Shown here one piece after another: positions 22,056 to 30,317 of a DNA stretch of 64,000 nt (within the stretch, counting starts at the first letter, position 1; each line of letters starts with the position of its first letter). The notes beneath the pieces are model-generated. The model had not been told where the DNA came from. It did no database searches and saw only the letters and a program-made list of their open reading frames with translations. The DNA is taken from assembly GCF_044923475.1 (NCBI RefSeq), contig NZ_CP137338.1:496001-560000 (forward strand), written 5' to 3'. The translations under genes were made by a program, and so were the position numbers. The stretch is from JAAURS01 sp044923475 (GTDB lineage: Bacteria > Cyanobacteriota > Cyanobacteriia > Thermosynechococcales > Thermosynechococcaceae).

Positions 22056-22850
22056 CTATTGCTTGGGCGGAAGTTTTTCAGGCGAGATCTGAGTCTGCTG
22101 CTGAAGCGATTCCGACCACTGTTTTGCCAGAGAAATAAAGTCTGATGGCATCATTAAGATCGTAGTGGTATTGTTCTCTGCTCCAATTTCGGTCAGCATT
22201 TGCAACCGCCGGAGTTCTAGCGCGGCTGGATTGGACATGATGCTTTTGGATGCCTCCCCAAGCTTGAGCGAGGATTCTTGCTCTGCTTCGGCTTTGATGA
22301 TTCGGGCGCGTTTTTCGCGGATGGCTTCGGCTTCCTTTGCCATCGCCCGCTGCATCGTGGGCGGAATCTCTACGTCTTTGGTTTCGACTCGCTCTACGGC
22401 AATTCCCCAAGGTTCTGTCACTTCATCCACAATTTCCTGAATTTTGAAGTTGATCTTGTCTCGCTTTTGGAGAATATCGTCCAGAATGTTCTGGCCCACG
22501 ACATTGCGCAACGTCGTCATTGCGGTTTGATAGACCGCCATTTGATAGTTTTCTACCCGCGTAATGGCTTTGCCAGGATCGATCACTCGATAATAGAGCA
22601 CGGCATTGACGCGGATCGTCACGCTGTCTGCGGTGACCGTTTCCTGCGGCTCGATATCTACGGTTTTGGTGCGGATATCGACCTTTGCTTTCTGATCGAC
22701 GGCTGGAATAATGCAGTACAGACCGGGACCTTTGACATCGCTCAGACGGCCTAGCCGGAAAATAACACCGCGCTCGTACTCGCGGTCTATCTTGATGCTG
22801 GAAAAGCTTAGGCCCAATAAGAAGAGAAGAGGAATGAGTAATTGTTCCAT
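22056..22850 (-). CDS. Slipin / stomatin-like SPFH (Band 7) protein
   Basis: The 264-residue protein has one N-terminal hydrophobic helix (residues 3-18) followed by an SPFH domain beginning I-D-R-E-Y-E-R-G-V-I-F-R-L-G-R. It has the typical V-D-I-R-T-K-T-V-D segment, R-N-V-V-G-Q-N-I-L-D-D-I-L, G-I-A-V-E-R-V-E-T-K-D-V and a helical tail with the A-E-A-E-Q-E-S repeat. Slipins form membrane-bound oligomers and often control proteolysis or membrane domains. NfeD proteases usually accompany slipins, but none is seen here. The gene is divergent from the dienelactone hydrolase gene across 92 bases, which must hold both promoters. Confidence 0.9.
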   Translation of the reverse strand: MEQLLIPLLFLLGLSFSSIKIDREYERGVIFRLGRLSDVKGPGLYCIIPAVDQKAKVDIRTKTVDIEPQETVTADSVTIRVNAVLYYRVIDPGKAITRVENYQMAVYQTAMTTLRNVVGQNILDDILQKRDKINFKIQEIVDEVTEPWGIAVERVETKDVEIPPTMQRAMAKEAEAIREKRARIIKAEAEQESSLKLGEASKSIMSNPAALELRRLQMLTEIGAENNTTTILMMPSDFISLAKQWSESLQQQTQISPEKLPPKQ

Positions 22851-22942
22851 AGTAGTGAGAACGTTTTCCTCAGGGATGGTTCTATTCTATCCCAGGCTAA
22901 AAAACGCCTAAGCTAGAGATCCAACCATTTGGGAGTGAGGGT

Positions 22943-23770
22943 TTGATGAGACGACGAGATTTGTTGGTAGCTTCTGCGGGACTTTCGGCCACGGCTTTGG
23001 CTGTGTCGATCGGCTCGGTCTCAAGAACGTTGGCTGCGACGAACCGGATGCCGAAAGGTCGAAAGGTTCAACTCGATCGAGATTTGACGGGATATTACGT
23101 TACGCCTAGCACCAAGGGGCGGTACCCCGCAGTTGTTGTCATTATGGAAGCCTTTGGTCTCAACAGCAATATCAAAAGCGTGTGCGATCGCCTCGCGCAA
23201 GCGGGCTATGCGGCACTGGCTCCAGATTTTTACCACGGTGCAATCTACCCCTACACGGATATCGACGGGGCCGTTGCAAAGCTCAAGACCCTTAAAGACG
23301 ATGTCGTCATGGCAGAGTTTGGCAAAGGAACCGATTTTTTAGGGAAGCGACGGGAGGTCAAACCGGGTGGTGTGGGCGCGATCGGTTTTTGCATGGGAGG
23401 TCGCTACGCGTTTTTGGCCAATGCAGTACAGGCTAGCACTGTAAAAGCCGCCGTCAGTTTTTACGGCGGCGGAATAGCGGCAAATCCAGATCCGCTCGGA
23501 CGGGCGAATTTGCTGGATCGGGTCGAACGGATGATGGCCCCTATTCTGCTGATCTACGGCGCAGAGGATGCATCGATTCCAGCGGAAGAGCATCAGCAAA
23601 TTGCAGCGGCCCTATCGAAGGCAAAAAAACAATATTCTCTCAACGTGTTTTCCAAAGCAGGACATGGTTTCTTCAGCGATCGCCGGGATAGCTACAACCC
23701 TACAGCTTCTTCGGAAGCTTGGGCGATGACTTTAAGCTTCTTCAATCGCCATTTGAAAACCAGATCGTAA
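22943..23770 (+). CDS. Dienelactone-hydrolase family protein with Tat signal
   Basis: An alpha/beta hydrolase of 275 residues. The N-terminus (M-M-R-R-R-D-L-L-V, then a hydrophobic stretch ending T-L-A-A) fits a twin-arginine signal, so the enzyme is probably exported folded. The dienelactone hydrolase triad is visible: nucleophile Cys in G-F-C-M-G-G-R, Asp in G-A-E-D-A-S-I-P and His in G-H-G-F-F. Other members open carboxymethylenebutenolide rings, but the natural substrate in cyanobacteria is unknown. A plus-strand DUF3122 gene follows after 36 bases and may be cotranscribed. Confidence 0.88.
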   Translation: MMRRRDLLVASAGLSATALAVSIGSVSRTLAATNRMPKGRKVQLDRDLTGYYVTPSTKGRYPAVVVIMEAFGLNSNIKSVCDRLAQAGYAALAPDFYHGAIYPYTDIDGAVAKLKTLKDDVVMAEFGKGTDFLGKRREVKPGGVGAIGFCMGGRYAFLANAVQASTVKAAVSFYGGGIAANPDPLGRANLLDRVERMMAPILLIYGAEDASIPAEEHQQIAAALSKAKKQYSLNVFSKAGHGFFSDRRDSYNPTASSEAWAMTLSFFNRHLKTRS

Positions 23771-23806
23771 GCACCGCCAACTTCTCTTGAATTCCAACCA
23801 AAACAG

Positions 23807-24346
23807 ATGATTCGCGCCATAATAACGCACGCATTCAAGCTGCTTGCCACGATTGGCATTGTAGCGCTCCTCATCGGCAGCCAGATGGGGTTGGCACCCG
23901 TGGCACTAGCAACGGTCACGCAGCATGAGGAATTACCCGGACAAATTTTATTTAAGGCGAAGCAAACCTTCGCGGATCGCAATCACTATGCTTGGCAAGC
24001 GATCGCCTTCCGACAAATTTATCCCAATCGCCACGATGACTTTTACCTGCGACTGGTCGGTTTCCCTGGCATTGTCGCTGTCGATCGCGATCGGCCTCTA
24101 ATTCTAAAAAATAAAAAAGGAGACTCTTTCCTGGCGCTACCCGATTTTGGCGAATTGACCAAAAATCGCCTTTCACCCGATCTTCATGTGGGGCAGTACA
24201 ACTTGGAAGGAATCGTAGAGCAACTCGACGCCAGTGTAGATTGGCAGGCGATTATTCCTACAGAAAACAAGAGCGAGAGAGTTCTCGAGATTCCAGGTAC
24301 CCAAATTCAGGAGTGGCAAATTGCGGCGGCGGCGGGGAGTCGATAG
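23807..24346 (+). CDS. DUF3122 family secreted protein
   Basis: A 179-residue protein with an N-terminal hydrophobic signal (about residues 10-35, ending A-L-A). The family core follows: E-L-P-G-Q-I-L-F-K-A-K-Q-T, then W-Q-A-I-A-F-R-Q-I-Y-P, L-R-L-V-G-F-P-G, V-G-Q-Y-N-L and a final I-Q-E-W-Q. This matches the cyanobacteria-specific DUF3122 family, whose function is unknown. It is probably lumenal or periplasmic. It lies in the same direction as the preceding hydrolase and convergent with the methyltransferase gene 10 bases away. Confidence 0.78.
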   Translation: MIRAIITHAFKLLATIGIVALLIGSQMGLAPVALATVTQHEELPGQILFKAKQTFADRNHYAWQAIAFRQIYPNRHDDFYLRLVGFPGIVAVDRDRPLILKNKKGDSFLALPDFGELTKNRLSPDLHVGQYNLEGIVEQLDASVDWQAIIPTENKSERVLEIPGTQIQEWQIAAAAGSR

Positions 24347-24356
24347 CGACCGTGTT

Positions 24357-25037
24357 TTACTGCCGAACGACTAACATTTCATTTCCCCCTTTTTGGAGTT
24401 CGTACGTTACCCGCACCACGTCCGCCCGATAGCCTAACTGCCGCAGCTCGACCAGGAGCGGATCTAGGTGGGGCGATCGCTCTAGCATCAGGGTCAGTAA
24501 CGGAAAAATCCGCACCTCCTGACTCACCCGCAGCATTTCTAAAATTGCACTGCGGTGAAACGCGTAATCGAGATGCTCGGAATAGAGAAACAAGAGGTGG
24601 GAACACAGCCCTAAGTCAAAGGACCTATCGGGAAAATTGAGGGTCGGCAATTCGCCTGTTCGATAGCGATCGCCCCGTTTGCCCTCGTCATAGTCGGCCA
24701 AGAACTTGCGAATGACCTGTTCTCGGTTGTGACGCAGATCTTCAGGGGATTTGTGATACTGCCACACGTAGTCCTCGGCAGTGGCTTTAACCTGACCGAT
24801 GATGTCATCCACTACGGCATCGAATCGCTGCAAAATCTCCGCACCCGTAAAGCAATAAATCGGATCCACAGAAATTACTGTTCCGCACTGCTGCGTGGCT
24901 TCAGCATTAAAGCTAGCTGGGCCGTCGCCAACCCCCAGAATCCGCTGCGACAAATCCGCCGCAGTGAGGTCAAACATGCGGGTATATTCATCCAGCGATC
25001 GCCCAAATGGAACGACTGCATCGAGTTTCATCGCCAT
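24357..25037 (-). CDS. SAM-dependent methyltransferase-like protein
   Basis: The 226-residue protein has a Rossmann-like start with the motif I-L-G-V-G-D-G-P-A-S-F-N (about residues 33-44). The acidic motif V-I-S-V-D-P-I-Y follows, then F-D-L-G-L-C-S-H-L-L-F-L-Y and the C-terminal strand pair R-A-D-V-V-R-V-T-Y-E-L-Q-K-G-G-N-E-M-L. Similar proteins are widespread in cyanobacteria as class I methyltransferases of unknown substrate. The glycine motif differs from the usual G-x-G-x-G, so catalytic activity is likely but not certain. It is divergent from the aldo/keto reductase gene. Confidence 0.72.
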   Translation of the reverse strand: MAMKLDAVVPFGRSLDEYTRMFDLTAADLSQRILGVGDGPASFNAEATQQCGTVISVDPIYCFTGAEILQRFDAVVDDIIGQVKATAEDYVWQYHKSPEDLRHNREQVIRKFLADYDEGKRGDRYRTGELPTLNFPDRSFDLGLCSHLLFLYSEHLDYAFHRSAILEMLRVSQEVRIFPLLTLMLERSPHLDPLLVELRQLGYRADVVRVTYELQKGGNEMLVVRQ

Positions 25038-25148
25038 AGAACTTGTATTTCCGCCTGCTTAGAAATTCCGAGAGTATTGTGGCATGGTTTCCCGAAAGGA
25101 TTCTGAAGGATTAAGCTATTAGAGAAACGTTTATAAAGAAATGTAACG

Positions 25149-26096
25149 ATGATAACCAGTCGTCAGCTCGGACAGCACGGCCCGGTGGTGTCTCCGATCG
25201 GGATCGGGACCTGGGCTTGGGGAGATAGGCTCTTTTGGGGCTACGGCGATCGCTATGGTGCGGCAGAGGTGGAGGCTGCGTTTCAATCGGCTGTAGGGGC
25301 GGGTATTACGTTTTTTGATACCGCTGAGGTTTACGGAATGGGTGAATCGGAGCGGTTGTTGGGGCAGTTTTGTCGGGAGGTTTCGGTGCCCGTGCAAATT
25401 GCAACTAAGTTTGGTCCGGTGCCGTGGCGATTTACTCAATCGTCAGTACTGGATGCGGTGCGGGCCAGTTTAGATCGGCTTCAAGTTGAGACGATCGATC
25501 TGTATCAGGTTCACTGGCCGTTTAGTTTTTTGCTCGGTCAAGACGCGTTATTTGAGGCGTTGGCGGAGTCGGTCCAAAAGGGTTGGATTCGGGCGGTGGG
25601 GGTGAGCAATTACAGTGCGGATCAGATGCAGAAGGCCCACGATAGTTTGGCGCGCTTTGGCGTGCCGCTGGCGGTCAATCAGGTGCGCTATTCTTTGGTG
25701 ACGCGCCAGATCGAGAAGCAGGGGCTGTTGGAGCGATCGCGACGGCTCGGCGTTACGATTTTGGCCTACAGCCCGCTGGCGCAGGGGTTGCTGACGGGCA
25801 AGTATACCCCGGACAGTCCGCCTCAAGGGGCGCGTCGTTTTGACGCGCGCTTTAGCGCGCAGGGGTTGGCGAAACTCGCACCGGTGCTGAACGTATTGGG
25901 CCAATGTGCCGAAGCGCACGATAAGACGCTGGGGCAGGTTGCGCTGAACTGGCTGATAAATCGGGAGGGGGTCATTCCGATTCCAGGCGCAAAAAATCAA
26001 AAACAAGCGCGAGAGAATGCGGGTGCGATGGGTTGGTCTTTGACGCCGCAGGAATGGGATGCCTTGGATAGGGTTACGCGTCCTTGGATGGAGTAA
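25149..26096 (+). CDS. Aldo/keto reductase
   Basis: A 315-residue (beta/alpha)8 NADPH-dependent oxidoreductase. The catalytic tetrad Asp-Tyr-Lys-His is visible in F-F-D-T-A-E-V-Y-G, A-T-K-F-G and Q-V-H-W-P. The late sequence G-V-I-P-I-P-G-A-K-N-Q-K-Q-A-x-E-N is the phosphate-binding site for NADPH. It resembles cyanobacterial and plant-chloroplast AKRs that reduce small aldehydes. The N-terminal G-T-W-A-W-G-D motif is typical of that branch. Substrate is unknown. The start at 25149 gives the normal N-terminus. The ubiD gene follows in the same direction after a 134-base leader. Confidence 0.9.
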   Translation: MITSRQLGQHGPVVSPIGIGTWAWGDRLFWGYGDRYGAAEVEAAFQSAVGAGITFFDTAEVYGMGESERLLGQFCREVSVPVQIATKFGPVPWRFTQSSVLDAVRASLDRLQVETIDLYQVHWPFSFLLGQDALFEALAESVQKGWIRAVGVSNYSADQMQKAHDSLARFGVPLAVNQVRYSLVTRQIEKQGLLERSRRLGVTILAYSPLAQGLLTGKYTPDSPPQGARRFDARFSAQGLAKLAPVLNVLGQCAEAHDKTLGQVALNWLINREGVIPIPGAKNQKQARENAGAMGWSLTPQEWDALDRVTRPWME

Positions 26097-26230
26097 TGCC
26101 CTTTCTCGATTATCGGACGCATTGCATGACGGCAGGCGATCGGCAACATTCGTTTGGCTTCAGTTCAGCGGGGATCTTCTGTTCAAATCCATTCATAATT
26201 AAAAGGAAGTCACTTTCATCCTGTAATTTA

Positions 26231-27745
26231 ATGACCAGAGACCTGCGCGGATTTATCAAGCTCCTCGAAGAACGCGGACAGCTCCGCCGCATTTCAGCGC
26301 TGGTTGACTCGGATCTGGAAATCTCCGAAATAGCCACCCGCATGCTGCAAAAAGGTGGCCCAGCACTGTTGTTTGAGAATGTGAAGGGCTACGAGACGCC
26401 CGTTGCCGTCAATCTCATGGGGACCGTGGAGCGGATCTGCTGGTCCATGAACGTCGATAAGCCTGAAGACCTAGAAACCCTCGGCAAAAAGCTGGCACTC
26501 CTGTATCAGCCCAGACCGCCCAAAAAGATTTCCCAGGCCATCGACTTTGGTAAAGTTTTGTTTGACGTGCTCAAGGCAAAACCCAGTCGAGATCTATTGC
26601 CGCCCTGCCATCAGGTCGTTTTAAAGGACGATGCCGTCGATCTCACCAAAATCCCGATGCTGCGCGTGTATCCGGGGGATGCGGGCAAAGTGCTCACCCT
26701 CGGCCTGATGATTACCAAAGATCCCGAGAGCAAAATCCCTAACGTTGGCGTCTATCGACTTCAGCTCCAGTCTAAAAACACCATGACCGTTCAGTGGCTT
26801 TCGGTGCGCGGCCCCACCCGTCACCTGCGCAAAGCAGCCGAGCGCGGCGAGAAATTGGAAGTGGCGATCGCCCTTGGGGTAGACCCTCTTGTCATTATGG
26901 CGGCTGCCACCCCCGTCCCCGTGGATCTATCGGAATGGCTCTTTGCTGGACTCTATAGCGGTTCCGGCATTCATTTGGCCAAATGCAAAACGGTCGATCT
27001 AGAAGTCCCCGCCGCTGCCGAAATGATTTTAGAGGGCACCATTACCCCTGGCGAAACGGGTGTGGATGGCCCCGCTGGCGATCACATGGGCTACTACGGC
27101 GGCGTCAACGAAAATGCGCCGCTGCTGCGTTTCCACTGTATGACCCATCGCAAAAATCCGATTTACCTGACCACCTTCAGCGGTCGTCCGCCTAAAGAGG
27201 ATGCCATGATGGCGATCGCCCTCAACCGGATCTACACACCCATCCTGCGGCAGCAAGTCCCCGAAATTATCGACTTCTTTTTGCCTATGGAAGCCCTGAG
27301 TTACAAGGCGGCGGTACTATCTATCGATAAAGCCTACCCAGGCCATGCTCGCCGCGCCGCCCTAGCCTTTTGGAGCGCCCTGCCGCAGTTCAGCTATACC
27401 AAATTTGTGATTGTGGTGGATAAAGATATCAACATCCGCGATCCGCGCGCTGTAGTGTGGGCGATTACCTCCAAAGTCGATCCCGCTCGCGACGTGTTTA
27501 TTTTGCCGGATAACCCCTTCGATTCTTTGGATTTTGCCACGGAAAGAGCGGGATTGGGCAGCAAAATGGGCATTGACGCTACTACTAAGGTTTATCCAGA
27601 AACCGATCGCGTTTGGAACGATCCGCTGATTTCAGATCCCGATACTGCTGCAATGGTCGATCGACGCTGGGCAGAGTACGGTCTAGCGGATTTACAACTT
27701 GCAGAAGTAAATCCAAATTTATTTGGTTACGATATTCGCGCGTAA
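26231..27745 (+). CDS. ubiD: UbiD family decarboxylase
   Basis: UbiD enzymes use prenylated FMN for reversible decarboxylation. In ubiquinone or plastoquinone-type pathways they act on 4-hydroxy-3-polyprenylbenzoate. The frame is open from 26084, but the ATG at 26231 (M-T-R-D-L-R-G-F-I-K-L-L-E) matches the family start and gives 504 residues. Signatures include L-E-E-R-G-Q-L-R-R-I, G-P-A-L-L-F-E-N-V-K-G, the E-T-G-V-D-G-P-A-G-D-H-M-G-Y-Y-G block that carries active-site acids, K-E-D-A-M-M-A-I-A and a metal-loop V-V-D-K-D-I-N. A bidirectional terminator ends the gene. Confidence 0.92.
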   Translation: MTRDLRGFIKLLEERGQLRRISALVDSDLEISEIATRMLQKGGPALLFENVKGYETPVAVNLMGTVERICWSMNVDKPEDLETLGKKLALLYQPRPPKKISQAIDFGKVLFDVLKAKPSRDLLPPCHQVVLKDDAVDLTKIPMLRVYPGDAGKVLTLGLMITKDPESKIPNVGVYRLQLQSKNTMTVQWLSVRGPTRHLRKAAERGEKLEVAIALGVDPLVIMAAATPVPVDLSEWLFAGLYSGSGIHLAKCKTVDLEVPAAAEMILEGTITPGETGVDGPAGDHMGYYGGVNENAPLLRFHCMTHRKNPIYLTTFSGRPPKEDAMMAIALNRIYTPILRQQVPEIIDFFLPMEALSYKAAVLSIDKAYPGHARRAALAFWSALPQFSYTKFVIVVDKDINIRDPRAVVWAITSKVDPARDVFILPDNPFDSLDFATERAGLGSKMGIDATTKVYPETDRVWNDPLISDPDTAAMVDRRWAEYGLADLQLAEVNPNLFGYDIRA

Positions 27746-27749
27746 AAAA

Positions 27750-27778
27750 ATCCCCGCAGAGGAGAAAACTGCGGGGAT
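27750..27778. terminator. Bidirectional terminator between ubiD and the porin
   Basis: A 10-bp GC-rich perfect stem (27750-27759 with 27769-27778) is flanked by an A run on the left and TAAAAAC on the right. It starts 5 bases after the ubiD stop and lies 18 bases from the end of the convergent porin gene. Confidence 0.88.
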
Positions 27779-27795
27779 AAAAACAAACCTAAGCG

Positions 27796-29625
27796 TTAGA
27801 AATTAAACTGCATCCGCAAGTTACCCACAAAGACAGTAGGGTTGCTGTTGTAGTTATTCGGGTTAATAATGGCGTAAAACGCTGGAACTAGAGCAACATT
27901 GTCATTAATGGGATAGAAGTAGCTGGCCTCAATATCGTACTGGGTCCCCCCATCTCCGCCGCCTGAAATAAGCTTGCTGCGACCGCTGATGACATCCGAC
28001 GGGACGACAAACGAAAGCGTACCTTGCGCGCCTTGCTTGCCCAAATCGGGGAATGCCAAACCAAACTGGATCGATTGATTGTTGACGTCTGCTTTAGGAA
28101 TTAAAGGATTCTCCGGCGTGAGGTTCACATTGCCAAAGGTATAGCGACCGAATACGCCAAACCCTTTGGTTACCAGCCAATCGAAGTTAAAGCCAAAGGT
28201 ATTGGCTGTGGCTGGCCTGAGGTTTCCGCCAAACCCATCGTCTGCCAAACCCCATAGCGGCAACCCAGCCGTTCCTCCAATGAGACCGCCAAAGCTCGTT
28301 GTAATGTTGCTTCGCGTGTAGAGAAACCTCAGATTGAGGGTCTTAAGGGGAGAATAGGTTACTTCGCCCGTCAGGGTATTCGTGCCATCAAACAAACCCA
28401 AATTCGGGTTTTCTGCTGAATTGAGGAAAGAAGGCAAAAATTCAATACTTTGGCTGAGATAGCCCAATTTAATCTGCAGTTGTTTGCTCGGAGACCAGAT
28501 GGCAATTGCCCCTGCGCCTCGCTTGCTCGCATTCAACAGGGGACTGCCGATAGAATCGAAACTGGTACTCCCGTTCAAAAAGAATGTGAACCGATTGTTG
28601 TCAAAGTAACGATAGAAATTAATGCGCGGGCCGACAACCATCTCAAAATTTTTCGCTACTGGAAAACTGTAGTTCAGTTCCCGCAACACAAAATCTCCTA
28701 AACCATTTGTCGTTCCTGCAGTTTGGTCTGTAAAAGGAGTCCCCCACGTGTTGTACAGACCCGCAGAAGCAAAAGCGTTAGTAGGGGAGTCGCCCGTACC
28801 CGAGGCAAGCTGAACCCGCAGCAGATCTTTGCCCGTAAAGGACGTGTTGAAATTCAGCCACACCAACCCGCTGAAGGTGACATTCGGATCGTTCGCAATA
28901 CGAGTTCTGGGCACGCCATTAATGCCGCGATCCGGTTGATTGATCGCCCTAAACGGAAGGATGCCGTCGACACCGTCGGCAGTAACGCCCCTACCAGCAA
29001 CTGCGCCAGTAATATTAAAGAAGGCATTGCCGCTGAGTTTTGTGGTGGTCGAAAATTGCTGTGCTTCTAGGGTTTTGGTGCGGGCTTCGAGTCCATCTAC
29101 GCGCCCTTTCAGAGTCGCGAGTTCGGCCTTGAACTCTTCTTGGAGTGCTTTGACCGCAGCAAGGTCTTCTTTCGTGGCAAAGCGATCGCTAATCTGATCC
29201 AAGCAAGCATTGAGCGCCGCAGCTAGTTCGTAGCGCGTTGCCGCGCGATTGCCACGGAACGTGCCATCGGGATAACCTGCAATGCAGCCATAGCGCTCGA
29301 CCAGCGACTGGAGCGCTTGAAAAGCCCAATCGGTCGGCTGTACGTCGGACAGTTGAGAAACGGATGTAACTTGACCTGCATCGCTGTCGTCTACAGCCTG
29401 AATCAACGGAGCGTTGGACGTGAAAGCTGGCGCTGTAGCGTCAGGGTTGCCGAAATCGACTTGCTGAGAAATTTGCGAGACGGGCTGAATATCGGTCAAT
29501 TCTTCCGCTTGGGCTGTCTGCGATCGCCCTTCCATCATTGCGCTCATCACGCCAAACAATACCGTCCACACGCACACCTGCACGGCCAATCGGGATTTCC
29601 GATCCGCCTGGAAAGCACTAAACAT
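27796..29625 (-). CDS. Iron-uptake/OprB-type porin with SLH domain
   Basis: Cyanobacterial outer-membrane porin. After a signal peptide (to about residue 40, ending A-Q-A) and a low-complexity spacer comes an SLH domain that anchors to the peptidoglycan or its polymer (V-Q-P-T-D-W-A-F-Q-A-L-Q-S-L-V-E-R-Y-G-C and Y-P-D-G-T-F-R-G-N-R). A short coiled coil follows, then a beta-barrel of about 400 residues ending in Phe (R-M-Q-F-N-F). I preferred the ATG at 29625 to the one at 29643, because it has GAGG 8 bases upstream. The upstream region carries a perfect NtcA-type site with a well-spaced -10 box, suggesting nitrogen control. These porins are implicated in small-solute and iron uptake. Confidence 0.9.
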   Translation of the reverse strand: MFSAFQADRKSRLAVQVCVWTVLFGVMSAMMEGRSQTAQAEELTDIQPVSQISQQVDFGNPDATAPAFTSNAPLIQAVDDSDAGQVTSVSQLSDVQPTDWAFQALQSLVERYGCIAGYPDGTFRGNRAATRYELAAALNACLDQISDRFATKEDLAAVKALQEEFKAELATLKGRVDGLEARTKTLEAQQFSTTTKLSGNAFFNITGAVAGRGVTADGVDGILPFRAINQPDRGINGVPRTRIANDPNVTFSGLVWLNFNTSFTGKDLLRVQLASGTGDSPTNAFASAGLYNTWGTPFTDQTAGTTNGLGDFVLRELNYSFPVAKNFEMVVGPRINFYRYFDNNRFTFFLNGSTSFDSIGSPLLNASKRGAGAIAIWSPSKQLQIKLGYLSQSIEFLPSFLNSAENPNLGLFDGTNTLTGEVTYSPLKTLNLRFLYTRSNITTSFGGLIGGTAGLPLWGLADDGFGGNLRPATANTFGFNFDWLVTKGFGVFGRYTFGNVNLTPENPLIPKADVNNQSIQFGLAFPDLGKQGAQGTLSFVVPSDVISGRSKLISGGGDGGTQYDIEASYFYPINDNVALVPAFYAIINPNNYNSNPTVFVGNLRMQFNF

Positions 29626-30317
29626 TACTTTTTCCTCACACACATATAAAATCGACTCAAAAAGCCCCTCGTAGCAGACATAAAGTCACTTTGAAGCAAC
29701 CTATCCTATCCAGAAGAACTTTAAGAGAAGATTAACGAGACTGTATACAACATGCAGAGTATGATGCTAATTTCTTTTGGAAATGTATAAAGCTATACTT
29801 TTCAATAATTTTGTTCTGAAGCGTTGACAGACGTTCGAGCGTCACGGTCTTGTATATTTTTGTTGCAAAAAGTCGCGCATATTCTCTTTGGGAACAGGCA
29901 TGTTGAAATACCCTAAGCCGAAAGAACATTACGAGCAGGCTGGCAAAATTTCATGGCAATACGCGCGATGCTAAAAAGCTGATTTTCAATTTGTTAAAGG
30001 AGTACTGAAATAAAGTTTAGAGAAAATTGTACTCGTGCAGAGACGAAAAGGCAGTCCCTATCTTTCTCCGTCTTTCTTATCAAACGAGTCAATCAATATG
30101 TAACCTCTTATACCTTTTGCTGCGAGAATACTCTATAAATTGTACCCTGTATACACGATCTGGCTTCTAGCTTGTAAACACTGAGATTAGCGGCTGAATT
30201 TGCGCGGCTAGAAAAAGCAAGGTGCTCTTCACGATATAAACGGTTGTTTAAGTGTTCTATAAGGGTTTAAAGCTGATTAAATTATCTTTTTCAAGAAAGT
30301 GTAAGGAGTTTGATTAA
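29626..30317. other. Long divergent regulatory region
   Basis: About 690 AT-rich bases between the porin and the BMP transporter operon. It holds the NtcA-type site described separately. A near-match for the other direction, GTA-N7-TAC (30142-30154), has one base too few for the consensus. The BMP gene has a clear ribosome site (AAGGAG at 30303-30308). A 65-codon minus-strand frame (29732-29929) has no ribosome site and looks like chance. I see no tRNA and no riboswitch structure I can name. Confidence 0.6.
29756..29798 (-). promoter_or_regulatory. Putative NtcA-activated promoter of the porin gene
   Basis: The palindromic site GTA-N8-TAC (29785-29798) matches the NtcA consensus exactly. Reading on the minus strand, a TAN3T -10 box (TACTCT, complement of 29756-29761) follows after 23 bases, the spacing known for class II NtcA promoters. 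Transcription would start about 120 bases before the porin start codon. The same site could also influence the divergent transporter operon. Confidence 0.5.

Noticed and set aside
26084..26230. 49-residue N-terminal extension of UbiD
   Set aside because: The added residues are not protein-like and overlap the aldo/keto reductase end. The family start is at ATG 26231.
29732..29929. 65-codon minus-strand frame upstream of the porin
   Set aside because: No ribosome site, Lys/Ser/Tyr-rich chance-like content, and it covers the NtcA-type promoter.
30142..30154. GTA...TAC pair upstream of the BMP gene as an NtcA site
   Set aside because: The spacing is seven bases rather than eight, so it does not match the consensus.
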